A DNA stretch of 35,190 bases. It comes from Rhodospirillales bacterium (GTDB lineage Bacteria; Pseudomonadota; Alphaproteobacteria; UBA828). Made by a program: the position numbers and the translations under genes. Of this stretch, positions 1-7,763 are shown piece by piece (positions within the stretch are counted from its first letter, which is position 1; every line of letters begins with the position of its first letter). Where the stretch lies: contig JAPPNV010000028.1 of assembly GCA_028818565.1 (NCBI GenBank), forward strand, positions 1 to 35,190, written 5' to 3'. The notes beneath the pieces are model-generated. The model made no database searches, was not told the origin of the DNA, and saw only the letters and a list, made by a program, of their open reading frames with translations.

Positions 1-1
1 G

Positions 2-178
2 GCGGCGGCGCTCAGGAAGGACATGCCGGAACGCGAGCTCGCCGCCCATCTGGGCACCGCCGGCGCCGCGCCGGACGCGGTCCGGGTGAGGGAAGAGGAG
101 ATCCGCAACAGGATCGCCCTCGAGGAGGAAAAGCAGGCCGCCCTGCGAATGAGCCGGGACCGGGGAATGTCGATGTAG
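2..178 (+). CDS. C-terminal fragment of an unrecognised charged protein (5' end outside window)
   Basis: An open frame enters from the left edge and stops at TAG 176-178, giving the last 58 residues of a protein. The fragment is rich in Glu, Arg and Ala (for example VREEEIRNRIALEEEKQAAL) and ends in SRDRGMSM, so it is probably a helical or coiled-coil tail. I do not recognise a family. The tails of relaxases and other mobilisation proteins can look like this, and it lies in what appears to be an island, but that is only a guess. The codon choice is strongly GC3-biased like the chromosome. The competing frame on the opposite strand (12-251) is an arginine/proline-rich shadow. Confidence 0.5.
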   Translation, partial: AAALRKDMPERELAAHLGTAGAAPDAVRVREEEIRNRIALEEEKQAALRMSRDRGMSM

Positions 179-348
179 GCATGGAAAACCGCAACGGCTT
201 GGCTTCGTCGAAGTCCGGGGATTTGAGGCACTTCTGGACCGTCATCAACAACCGCGGAAATGAACGAACGATAGGCCCCTAACTCCGCGTAGCGGCGTAG
301 TTCAAAGCATTCGCCATCCGCAGGACGATCCGAGGCGTTATTTCGACC

Positions 349-485
349 GTAAGCGCCGCGCCGTTACTCTTGTTGACGGGTGACACCCGGGATTGTCGGG
401 GAGATGTTCCAGGGCATCAGGTCGTCGATGCGTGACATGGGGTGCATGTCGACGATCCGGCGCAGGGTGAGGGCGCGGCGCTTAC
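349..485 (-). mobile_element. 137-bp miniature element derived from an IS66-family insertion sequence
   Basis: A perfect 14-bp inverted repeat bounds the segment: GTAAGCGCCGCGCC at 349-362 and its reverse complement at 472-485. With three mismatches the match extends to about 22 bp. IS66-family ends characteristically begin GTAA, and the element contains the last codons of an IS66 TnpC-type transposase read on the minus strand. The simplest reading is an internally deleted, non-autonomous (MITE-like) derivative keeping both ends and the tnpC tail. No 8-bp target duplication is seen: the flanks are tttcgacc on the left and gctggttt on the right. The stretch 179-348 to its left holds only a 33-codon frame (181-282) without a convincing ribosome site. 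Confidence 0.6.
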
Positions 486-495
486 GCTGGTTTCG
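364..495 (-). pseudogene. Remnant of IS66 transposase (TnpC) C-terminal tail
   Basis: Read on the minus strand, this frame ends LTLRRIVDMHPMSRIDDL, then MPWNI, then about 14 further residues to TAA at 364-366. That pattern, a helix followed by HP-x-(S/N)-R-(I/L)-D-(E/D)-L-(L/M)-PWN, is the hallmark of the IS66 TnpC C-terminal element. Only about 43 codons are left. The N-terminal zinc finger, the DDE catalytic domain, and TnpA and TnpB are absent. The frame has no start of its own and abuts the end of the lipoprotein gene, so it is a dead fragment inside the miniature element. Confidence 0.65.
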
Positions 496-504
496 GCAAT
501 GTCG

Positions 505-2922
505 TTACTGGAGCCTGCGTGCACCGAAGGAGCCGACTAAGCCTGCATCACCGGTACTCGCACCAAAGGTGCCAGCAACGCCCGTCGGATGGTCGGAAGC
601 TGTCAGGCCGTTACCGTAGAATGCGGCCGCCCAGCTGCCCTGCCACGCGTCGTTTGTCCCCGCAGCTACAACCGATCCGGTTACCGGCAGTGCCCCCCAC
701 GGGTCGTTCCGCATTGGATCAATGGCTGCCAGCTGCAGTTGCAGGGCTGTCGGTAGCGACGAGGTGGGCTCCTCGTAGGTAATGTTTCGCACGAATCCAC
801 TGACCGAGCCTGGATCAAAGATCGTGCCGAAGTTAGCAGTGAGAGTAACAGCACCCTCAAAGGAGCCGGTGTCGGCACCTGCTGTGGTAGGTGCGCGGTA
901 GTACATACCGACGGTAGAGCCGCTGTAGGTTGCGCTATCGGTAAGTGCAGTGATGGCTTGCATGTCGAACGGGTCTCCTCCGCCGGCAAGCACACCAAAG
1001 CCAATAGGATCGAATTCTGTGACGTTCTCCGGTACGTACAACCAGTACCCGAATGTCAGGTGATCAACGGTCGCAACAGGATTGCTGTATGTGGGGTATA
1101 ATACTACTGCTTCGCCGCCGTCATCAGGTAGAAAAGCGACTTGTGATCGCGGATGCCATCCGTTTTCACCTTGCTCAAAGTTGCACGCAAAAGACTCGCT
1201 TTCGCAAGTGAAGATGCCGGCTCGACCGTCCAGAGAGCCATGCAAGCCGGGCTCAGGATACGGAGAAAAGCTGATGCCTTGCCAGTCATGACCTGCACGC
1301 GGGTCAGGCACATCGTCAAAAGCGATCACCTGCTCCAGTACACCGTAGCCAACCCAAGGCTGCCCCAGGGTCTCGCTATCGTCCGCATCGGTTGCAAACA
1401 CGGCAGTAAAGGTACCGGCTTCGCTGTAGTTGTTGCGTCCCTCAAACAACCGCCAGTGCTCACCCAGACCATGTCCGTGGTCTTCTGTCTCAGCAATAAT
1501 ACTGCGTCCTTGATAGGAGACAAGCGGGTGGAAAATCTCAGCTGCACTCATTATTGAAGCGCCGATGACCAGCGCATTACTGTCATCGTGGTACGGGAGC
1601 GCATGGGCATAGCGTGGTGGTGAGGTCAGAGTGACCATGGAGTGACTGGCGCCGGAGATTGCAGGAGTGGCGCGCTCAGCTTCAGCCTCAAGCGTGTCTG
1701 CTATGGCGGAAGCGATGTCAGAGCGCTCTGCCGGCACCTCACTCTCTTCCCCTCGTGCGCCGAATGCACCCGTGATGCCGTCGCGGTGGAAGACGCCACC
1801 GGCCTCCTGTTGTCTCGGACCGTAGAATGCGCCGCTGATCGTTCTGGGTGCTCCGTCAGTGAATGCACCGTCGGTCAGTGCAAGATCACTCCAGTGCATG
1901 TCCGGATGTCTAATCCCTCCTGTCATGTCATATATGTGAGTGAATGAGACATCGACATCAGGGTCGGAAAGATCATCGATGTCGACCGTTGCCTCACCGA
2001 GTACCGGACCGGAAGAAGGAGCCTCGTATGATCCTACATCCCAGCCGGTCATGATGCCGGCCCAGCTGGCAGAGCCACTACCTGTCGGATTTGTGGCACT
2101 GTATAGACCGTCTGAATAAGCCTCAGCGTAATGATCATCCCAGAGTGTAAACTGTTGCTCGTCACATGCCTCAACACTCGCTAGCGCACAACTGCGACCT
2201 CGTAATACAATAAATCGGCTGTAATCGAGAAATGCCCAGTACTGCTCTCCGATTTGGCGCTCGTACCCCGCATCAGATTCATCACGGAGATCATACATTA
2301 TCTGCATGAGACCAACGCCGTTGTGCGCAAGTACGGGATTAAAGGAGAATACATCCGATAACTCAGTAATGGGTTCGAGGGATGCTTCCACATTTTCAGG
2401 TCGTTCGGATATCTCCGCAGCGCTGTCCCCTGGGCGGGTAACAGAGAAACCGTGCGTTAGTCGTCGGTTGATGGAATTTAGCGTGGCCAGAGCGTGGTTC
2501 ACTGTCATCGTAAGCGTCGGAGTGCCTTCGCTGAATTGCTGCCACTTCGTAATGAGCGGATTGCTTGCAATGTCGTTGTTGTAGGCATCGGAGTACCCGA
2601 CGGTTGCCGCGCCTCCTGTTGAGGTGACAGTGACGGTGCCGTCTGCGGCCTCAATCACCGAAACCGCGCACGCTGCTCCACCGGTCGGGCACGTCAGGAC
2701 TACATTGCCGAGCGTCCTTGAGCCGCCGGGCACAAGTGTGACGGGTTCGGCCGTGGTCTCCAGACCGTGGTCGGGGACATCGCCAAGAGAAACAGTCGTT
2801 TGCTGTGGTTCAGCCTGAGGCGGAGGCATGCCTGAATTTGTTGTCGTGCCAGAACTATCTAGGCAACCACTCAGTGCAAGCGCCGGGACCGCGACGAGTA
2901 GCAACGTGCTGATGCGCTTCAT
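505..2922 (-). CDS. Large surface lipoprotein with two transferrin-binding-protein-like beta-barrel domains
   Basis: The 805-residue protein starts with a signal peptide ending in lipobox LSGC (lipidated Cys at residue 20). The ATG at 2922 is chosen because it begins this signal and has gggaga upstream; the frame itself opens further back. Residues about 60-110 are a small Thr/Val/Gly-rich beta domain. Two regions, about 285-395 and 665-805, end in the strand pattern typical of TbpB/factor-H-binding-protein-type barrels: AFYGP...GGVFHRDGITGAFGAR and AAFYGN...GVAGTFGAS...GLVGSFGA. Several alphaproteobacteria encode such lipoproteins, which are exported by Slam and sit on the outer surface. The ligand is unknown; iron or haem proteins are only one possibility. 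No Slam, TonB receptor or iron gene is visible nearby. The gene is less GC-rich, with more mixed third positions, than its neighbours, which suggests recent acquisition. Confidence 0.75.
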   Translation of the reverse strand: MKRISTLLLVAVPALALSGCLDSSGTTTNSGMPPPQAEPQQTTVSLGDVPDHGLETTAEPVTLVPGGSRTLGNVVLTCPTGGAACAVSVIEAADGTVTVTSTGGAATVGYSDAYNNDIASNPLITKWQQFSEGTPTLTMTVNHALATLNSINRRLTHGFSVTRPGDSAAEISERPENVEASLEPITELSDVFSFNPVLAHNGVGLMQIMYDLRDESDAGYERQIGEQYWAFLDYSRFIVLRGRSCALASVEACDEQQFTLWDDHYAEAYSDGLYSATNPTGSGSASWAGIMTGWDVGSYEAPSSGPVLGEATVDIDDLSDPDVDVSFTHIYDMTGGIRHPDMHWSDLALTDGAFTDGAPRTISGAFYGPRQQEAGGVFHRDGITGAFGARGEESEVPAERSDIASAIADTLEAEAERATPAISGASHSMVTLTSPPRYAHALPYHDDSNALVIGASIMSAAEIFHPLVSYQGRSIIAETEDHGHGLGEHWRLFEGRNNYSEAGTFTAVFATDADDSETLGQPWVGYGVLEQVIAFDDVPDPRAGHDWQGISFSPYPEPGLHGSLDGRAGIFTCESESFACNFEQGENGWHPRSQVAFLPDDGGEAVVLYPTYSNPVATVDHLTFGYWLYVPENVTEFDPIGFGVLAGGGDPFDMQAITALTDSATYSGSTVGMYYRAPTTAGADTGSFEGAVTLTANFGTIFDPGSVSGFVRNITYEEPTSSLPTALQLQLAAIDPMRNDPWGALPVTGSVVAAGTNDAWQGSWAAAFYGNGLTASDHPTGVAGTFGASTGDAGLVGSFGARRLQ

Positions 2923-3405
2923 TGGAAGGGATCTCCCGCATGTGACCGCCAAAGCACCGGCTGGCGTCGGGCCGGTGCCATCATCACACGAGGCTATCGT
3001 GAGATCCCGACTATTCACCATGCCAAGGGAGCTACCCTCGGCCGGATACAGGCTCTTGTATTCGTCGGGCGACCCGACAGAGCGGGCAGCCTCGTAGATG
3101 ATGGCAAGAGAAACGGTGACGCAGTTGGTCACGGGTGTCAATGTTGCCCGGCGCACCAAGGAGACCACTGTGCTTGATCGGGATAAGGTTGGGGTTGCCG
3201 CTTCTTCCGGCGAGTTATCCGGCACTCATCGGCAAAGGAGCGGGAGACCATGCCCGCGCGCGCTCACCCCCAAGCGGGGATTAGGGCCTGATCCGTTCGG
3301 ATTAGTTGAGGATTTGAGGTGGGTGCCCCTCGGCGATCTTGCAAGAAGTTCACCGAGGGGCTTTGCCGGTGACGGTCTAATCAACCTGACGCTGAGACGG
3401 CCCCA
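2923..3405. other. 483-bp non-coding stretch upstream of the lipoprotein gene
   Basis: No gene is supported here. Two perfect inverted repeats stand out. GCACCGGC/GCCGGTGC (2954-2961 and 2971-2978) lies in the lipoprotein leader, about 30 bp before its start. GCCCCTCGG/CCGAGGGGC (3325-3333 and 3353-3361) has no T-run, so a terminator role is uncertain. A 13-codon mini-frame on the plus strand (3250-3291) has a strong ribosome-binding sequence (AGGAGCGGGAG) but no recognisable product; it may be the stump of a lost gene or a leader peptide. I see no convincing Fur box. Confidence 0.5.
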
Positions 3406-3759
3406 ATGTCGCTCAATCCGTTGCGCCACTCCATTCTTTCCGGTGCCCGCGCCTGGTCCTTTCTGGAGGCGATCGATGCGGCGGAGGCGGAGACTTGCCG
3501 CGAGGCGGGCTGCCGAGACTGTCCCGTCAGGCTGCGCAGCGCGCCGTATCCGCGCAAGCCGTACAGTCTGGCAGCGGAGTTGCGAGACCAGGGCACGCGG
3601 CGCTTCAGCCTCTGCTGTTCGGTGTGCCGACGCCGGGGGCGGCATCCCTCGGTGCGTTTCTTCGGGCGCCGCTTCCATCTGGGAGCCCTGTTCGTTCTGT
3701 TGAGCGCGCCGGTGCTGAGCAACAACCCGCCTCTTGATGTATCCAAGGGATGCACACGC
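3406..3759 (+). pseudogene. Truncated zinc-ribbon protein of the kind found with mobile elements
   Basis: The first ~105 residues look like a real protein: a helical start, then two cysteine pairs (CREAGCRDC and CCSVC) around YPRKP, then the block RRGRHPSVRFFGRRFHLGAL followed by a hydrophobic stretch. From memory, the RR-x-x-x-PSVRF-x-GR-x-x-LGA block belongs to a small family of zinc-ribbon, helix-turn-helix proteins of mobile regions, normally about 200 residues; I could not check this. The recognisable part ends near 3720 and the frame then runs without a stop through the antisense strand of the recombinase genes. I therefore read it as a gene cut off by the recombinase module. No strong ribosome site precedes ATG 3406. 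Confidence 0.45.
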
Positions 3760-4917
3760 TTACCGTTGAGTGCTCAGTCCCATGAGCTCCGCGATAGCCT
3801 CACCGATCCGCTCCGCGTCGGCCTCGATCTCCCGGTCTCCGAGATGGGCGTAGCGGAGCGTCATGCGGACGTTGGAATGACCGAGCATGCGGGAGACCAC
3901 CGGTACCGGCACGCCGTTCATCACCGCGTGGCTGGCATGCGTGTGCCGGAGGTCATGAAGCCGCACGTCCTCGATGCCGGCCTCCTCGCGGACCTGGTCC
4001 CAAATGGAGAGCTGGTAGCTGCGCGACCGGGACGGATTGAGCGGCGACGGAAACACGAAGAGGCTTTCCGTCCGCGGCTGGCGGTCGAGGATGCGCCTGG
4101 CTTGGGCGTTGAGCGGTACCCGTCGCGGCCCCGTCTTGGAATCGGCCAGAACCAACCCGTCCGCCCGGACCTCCGACCAGCGAAGCCCGAGGATCTCGCC
4201 CCTGCGGCAGCCGGTGAGCAGAAGCAGCCGGACGATGTCCGCCTGCTGGCGGCTGCCCTCTCCCTTCCGCCGGTCCAGCGCCCGGTGCAGCCGGGCAACT
4301 TCCTCGTGCGACAGGAAGCGCGTGAGTTTCGGTCGGCGGTTGGACGCGATGCCCGCGGCCGGGTTCTTCTCTACATACCCCCTGGCGATGGCGAAGTTCA
4401 TGATCTGGCGCAGGAGCCCGAAGCCCTTGTTGGCACCGCCGGGCGCGGTCGCGCTGTAGGCGTCGAACCATTTCCTGACCTCGGCCGGGGCGATCCGGTC
4501 CAGCGGCTTCGAGCCGAAGGCCGGCAACAGCCGTCCCTCGAGCGTGCACAGCATGCCTCTCCGCGTCGCCGGCTTGTAGCGGTGGAAATGCGCCTCCTTC
4601 CATTCGCCCTCCACGAAATCCCGGAAGAGCGGGACGGCACGCGCCGGGCGGGCATGCGCCGCGGGCGCCGGGTTTGCCCGGCGCTCATGGCACGACCTTC
4701 GTGCCTCGGCCACGGTCATCGTCGAGACCGGCCCGAGCGAAATACGCTTCGTGCGCCCCTCGATCTCCTCCAACAGAACGTATGTCTTGCCGCCGGTCGG
4801 ACGGGCCCGGACTCCGAGGCCGGGCACGGTTCTGTCCCAAACGGTATATTCCCGCTCGCCGGGACGGAGGCGCGCGATGGCGGCGTCGGTGAGCTTCCTG
4901 CGATCCCTTGCCGGCAT
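3760..4917 (-). CDS. Tyrosine recombinase (P4-type phage/island integrase), second of a tandem pair
   Basis: The 385-residue site-specific recombinase probably integrates or excises the surrounding element. An N-terminal DUF4102-like arm-binding domain (residues 8-80) is followed by a core-binding SAM-like domain (about 95-190) and the catalytic domain. The full catalytic set is visible: Arg238 in TGCRRGEI, Lys261 in DSKTGPRR, His321 and Arg324 in HDLRH, His347 in LGHSN, and nucleophile Tyr356 in TLRYAHL. The start follows the stop of the upstream recombinase by 3 nt, so the two are translationally coupled. The pair are clear paralogues in the catalytic domain but diverge in the N-terminal half, so they may bind different arm sites. 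It looks intact. Its stop lies where the zinc-ribbon fragment ends. Confidence 0.9.
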   Translation of the reverse strand: MPARDRRKLTDAAIARLRPGEREYTVWDRTVPGLGVRARPTGGKTYVLLEEIEGRTKRISLGPVSTMTVAEARRSCHERRANPAPAAHARPARAVPLFRDFVEGEWKEAHFHRYKPATRRGMLCTLEGRLLPAFGSKPLDRIAPAEVRKWFDAYSATAPGGANKGFGLLRQIMNFAIARGYVEKNPAAGIASNRRPKLTRFLSHEEVARLHRALDRRKGEGSRQQADIVRLLLLTGCRRGEILGLRWSEVRADGLVLADSKTGPRRVPLNAQARRILDRQPRTESLFVFPSPLNPSRSRSYQLSIWDQVREEAGIEDVRLHDLRHTHASHAVMNGVPVPVVSRMLGHSNVRMTLRYAHLGDREIEADAERIGEAIAELMGLSTQR

Positions 4918-4920
4918 TGC

Positions 4921-6045
4921 TCAGCTCCCGCCCAGCACCCTGCCGACGGTCTCGGCGGCATCGGCGATCATCGCGTCGGCGGGATGGGTATACTTGAGGG
5001 TGGTCTGGGGATCGGCGTGACCGAGCAGCCTGCCGATGGCGAGCACTGTCGCGCCCTGTCTCAACGCGATGCTGGCATGGGTATGCCGGAGGTCGTGAAT
5101 GCGGACATCCTCGATCCCCGCCTCGGCACGGACATCCCGCCAGAATCGGTCCAGCCAGTCCGCACCCTGCGGTCCTCCCGCACGGGGCGCCGGAAACATC
5201 CACCGACTTGCCCGCGGCAGCCGGTCGAGGATCGTCCGCGCGGGCCGCGACAGCCAGACGGTGCGGGGACCAGTCTTCGAATCGCGAAGGAACAGGCGGC
5301 CTTCCCGATAATCGGGCCAGCGGAGTGTCAGGATTTCGCTCTTGCGACAGCCGGTCAGCAGGAGAAGGCGGACGGCGGCGACCTGGGAGGGCCGCCGTTC
5401 CTCTCGTTCGGACAATACCGCCGACAGCCTTCGGATCTCTTCGTCCGACAGAAACCGCTCGCGCCCCTGGCGGCGGTAGCGTCTGATGCCCCGGCACGGG
5501 TTGGAGCCTTCGGGTCGAAGGCCCATGCGTTCCGCCTCCCGCATGATGACGGAGAGGATCGGCATCGACCGGTCCGCCGCGACCGGGGTAGCGGTCAGCG
5601 ACGCGAACCAGTTGCGCACCTCGCGACCGTCGATGTCGGCGACGTGCCGGCCCGCGAAGCAGGGCATGATCTGGTTCTTGAGATACCCACGGTTCACGGC
5701 GAGGGTGCGCGGTTTCCAGCGGCGCTCATGCTGCCGGAACACGGTCTCGGCGACGGCCTCGAAGAGCGCCTCCTCGGACCGGGGCGGGACGGCCTCGCCC
5801 CGGCGGATCGCGGCCAGCATGGTCTTGGCCAGGGAGTGCGCCTCGTCGATATTCATCGCGCCGGCGTCGCCGACGATCTTCCAAACGCGTTCGCCCCGGT
5901 GCTGGCAATGGACGAAGAAGCGCTTGCTCCCGGCAGGCGTCACCCGAACGCCGAAGCCCTTGAGCTTCCCGTCACGGATATCGTAAGTGGCTTTGCGCGG
6001 CGCGAGCGCCCGGATTCTCGCGTCGGTGAGGATGGGTCTGGGCAT
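4921..6045 (-). CDS. Tyrosine recombinase (P4-type integrase), first of a tandem pair
   Basis: The 374-residue integrase has a DUF4102-like N-terminal domain (GKLKGFGVRVTPAGSKRFF, residues 26-44), a core-binding domain (about 95-190) and a catalytic domain with Arg234 (TGCRKSEI), Lys257 (DSKTGPR), His317/Arg320 (HDLRH), His343 (LGHAD) and Tyr352 (TLKYTH). All catalytic residues are present. The ATG at 6045 has GGGAG about 8 nt upstream. It is the first gene of a two-recombinase operon. The 100 bp upstream contain an inverted repeat (GTTGCAG 6065-6071, CTGCAAC 6104-6110) that could be a binding or regulatory site. Recombinase-in-trio (RIT) elements carry three such genes; only two are here. 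Confidence 0.9.
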   Translation of the reverse strand: MPRPILTDARIRALAPRKATYDIRDGKLKGFGVRVTPAGSKRFFVHCQHRGERVWKIVGDAGAMNIDEAHSLAKTMLAAIRRGEAVPPRSEEALFEAVAETVFRQHERRWKPRTLAVNRGYLKNQIMPCFAGRHVADIDGREVRNWFASLTATPVAADRSMPILSVIMREAERMGLRPEGSNPCRGIRRYRRQGRERFLSDEEIRRLSAVLSEREERRPSQVAAVRLLLLTGCRKSEILTLRWPDYREGRLFLRDSKTGPRTVWLSRPARTILDRLPRASRWMFPAPRAGGPQGADWLDRFWRDVRAEAGIEDVRIHDLRHTHASIALRQGATVLAIGRLLGHADPQTTLKYTHPADAMIADAAETVGRVLGGS

Positions 6046-6145
6046 TTCCGTTCTCCCGTTTGCGGTTGCAGCCGGGGAAGGAACGGTTGACCATTCCGCC
6101 CGTCTGCAACTCCATACAGGAGGAAAAACGACCCTGAGTCAGATA

Positions 6146-6165
6146 GTTAGCACCGCCAGGTGCGC
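6146..6165. other. Inferred right junction of the integrated element
   Basis: The LLM oxidoreductase reading frame loses family resemblance around here (after VHTVRR, near 6165) and stops at 6147-6149. A short perfect inverted repeat, GCACC-gcca-GGTGC (6150-6163), lies at that point and could be the strand-exchange core. Recombinase-mediated insertion into the LLM gene would place the other attachment site, with the missing LLM end, to the left of this window. The matching copy is therefore not visible and the exact crossover base is not established. Confidence 0.3.
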
Positions 6166-6731
6166 CGCACGGTGTGCACGGTCTCGCCCCCCAGCAGGAT
6201 GGGCGGATGCGGCTTCTGCACCGGCTTGGGCCAGGACCAGCTCGGCTCGAAGGACGTGAATTCGCCCTCGTAGCTGGCTTCGTCTGCAGCCCAGAGCGCC
6301 TGCATGGCCTTGACCCGATCCTCCATGACCCGAAAGCGGGTCTCGAAGCGGGTGCCGTGGTGCTCCATCTCCTCCGCGTTCCAGCCCGCGCCGATACCGA
6401 AGTCGAAGCGCCCGCCGGAGACCAGGTCGAGGCTCGCCACCGCCTTGGCGGTGACGATGGGGTCGCGCTCGGTGACGAGACAGATGCCCGTGCCAAGGCG
6501 GAGCGTGCTGGTCACCGCCGCCGCCGCGGCAAGGCCCACAAAGGGGTCGAGTGTGTGGGAATATTCCTTCGGCAGCTCGCCACCGCCGCGCCAGGGCGAG
6601 CGCCGGCTGGCGGGGATGTGGGTGTGCTCCGGCACGAAGAGCGAGTCGAACCCGCGTTCCTCGAGCGCCGGCGCGAGCTCGGTCAGCGCGATGCAGTAGT
6701 CGGTGGCGAAGATGACGGCGCCGATCTTCAT
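6147..6731 (-). pseudogene. LLM-class F420-dependent oxidoreductase, 3'-truncated
   Basis: The remaining 194 residues are a typical luciferase-like monooxygenase start: MKIGAVIFATDYCIALTELA, LFVPEHTHIP, RLGTGICLVTERDP, ASLDLVSGGRFDFGIGAGWN, and the PHPPILLGGE strand. Family members run to about 280-300 residues; after GGE-TVHTVRR this one ends abruptly in TWRC-stop, so the last third of the barrel is missing. The start ATG 6731 has GGGAG about 10 nt upstream. Such enzymes use reduced F420 or FMN for hydride transfer, but this copy is probably inactive. The lost part probably lies at the far end of the island. It is divergent from the short-chain dehydrogenase across a 150-bp gap. Confidence 0.75.
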
Positions 6732-6881
6732 GGCTGTTTACTCCCGGGAGGTGTCTGATCGCGGTGTGTGGCGCGGCGCACGCTCTCACGCGCTACGCCA
6801 CGGCGCAACCGCCCGTCTTGACAAGCTGCGGGCACGCTCACAGCCTTCCCGCCCAACCTCTGCAATCGCCCGAGTGTCGCC

Positions 6882-7733
6882 ATGACCGAGGACCCCTCCG
6901 CCGCGATCGCCGCGCCCTGGCAAAGCCCGACGCTGAGCCTCGACGGCCGGGTCGCAATCGTGGCCGGCGCCGGCCAGACGCCGGGGCCGGTGATCGGCAA
7001 CGGCCGCGCCACCTGCGTGCTCTTCGCCCGCGCCGGCGCGCACGTGGTAGCGCTCGACCGTGACCGCTCTTCGGCCGAGGAGACCGCCGCCATCATCGAG
7101 ACCGAGGGCGGCAGCGCCGAGGCATTGGTCGCCGACGTGACCGAGGAGGCCGCGCTGATCGCGGTCGTCGAGGCCATCGTGAAACGCCACGGACGCATCG
7201 ACGTGCTGCAGAACAACGTGGGCGTCGCCTACACCGGGGGGGATTCGCCGCTCGCGGACCTCGACGAGGCAAGCTTCGACCGGGTCATGGCGATCAACCT
7301 GCGCGGCACGGTGATGGCCTGCAAGCACGTGGTCCCGGTCATGCGTAGCCAGGGCAGCGGCGTGATCACCAACATCTCGTCGATCGCAGCCGTGGTCGAC
7401 TACAAGTCGGTCACCTACAAGACCAGCAAGGCCGGGATGATCGCCTTCTCCCGCCAGCTCGCGCTGGATTGCGCGCCCGACGGCGTGCGCGTGAACGCCA
7501 TCCTCCCGGGCTACATGGACACACCCATGGCCGTCGACACGCAGGCCCGCCGCTACGGCAAGCCGCGCGAGGAGATCGCCGCCACCCGCGACACCTGGAG
7601 CCCGCTCAGGGGCGGCATGGGCAGCGCCTGGGACGTGGCCCAGGCTTCGCTCTTCCTCGCCTCCGATGCCGGCCGCTTCGTCACCGGCGTGGCATTGCCG
7701 GTGGACGGCGGCGTCATGGCCCGGATCGGCTGA
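6882..7733 (+). CDS. Short-chain dehydrogenase/reductase with unusual nucleotide-binding loop
   Basis: The 283-residue Rossmann-fold NAD(P)-dependent oxidoreductase of the classical SDR type has catalytic Ser near 166, Tyr179 and Lys183 (YKTSK), and the C-terminal block SDAGRFVTGVALPVDGG. The glycine-rich loop is longer than the usual TGxxxGxG: AGAGQTPGPVIGNGRA (residues 28-43). The NNAG motif is NNVG (111-114). This variant occurs in an SDR subgroup, so it is probably functional. The substrate is unknown. It is divergent from the LLM gene and convergent with the DUF1028 gene, only 30 bp away. No clear ribosome-binding site precedes ATG 6882. A TTGACA at 6818-6823 could be the -35 box, but no good -10 follows. 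Confidence 0.85.
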   Translation: MTEDPSAAIAAPWQSPTLSLDGRVAIVAGAGQTPGPVIGNGRATCVLFARAGAHVVALDRDRSSAEETAAIIETEGGSAEALVADVTEEAALIAVVEAIVKRHGRIDVLQNNVGVAYTGGDSPLADLDEASFDRVMAINLRGTVMACKHVVPVMRSQGSGVITNISSIAAVVDYKSVTYKTSKAGMIAFSRQLALDCAPDGVRVNAILPGYMDTPMAVDTQARRYGKPREEIAATRDTWSPLRGGMGSAWDVAQASLFLASDAGRFVTGVALPVDGGVMARIG

Positions 7734-7763
7734 CAGTCCACCGCGCCCCCCGCCGGAAGTCCC

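Noticed and set aside
341-493. 8-bp target-site duplication around the IS66-derived element
   Set aside because: The flanking octamers tttcgacc and gctggttt do not match.
3250-3291. 13-codon mini-gene with strong ribosome site
   Set aside because: Too short and without recognisable sequence; kept only as a note in the gap description.
3715-3777. Inverted repeat CTGAGCA/TGCTCAG as an attachment site
   Set aside because: A 7-bp repeat with a 49-bp gap is weak, and no matching sequence was found at the right junction.
4921-6045. RIT (recombinase-in-trio) element
   Set aside because: Only two recombinases are present; a third is not found on either side.
3406-6090. 894-residue plus-strand open frame across both recombinase genes
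   Set aside because: After about residue 105 it is antisense to two recombinases with complete catalytic motifs; GC-rich DNA leaves long antisense frames open.
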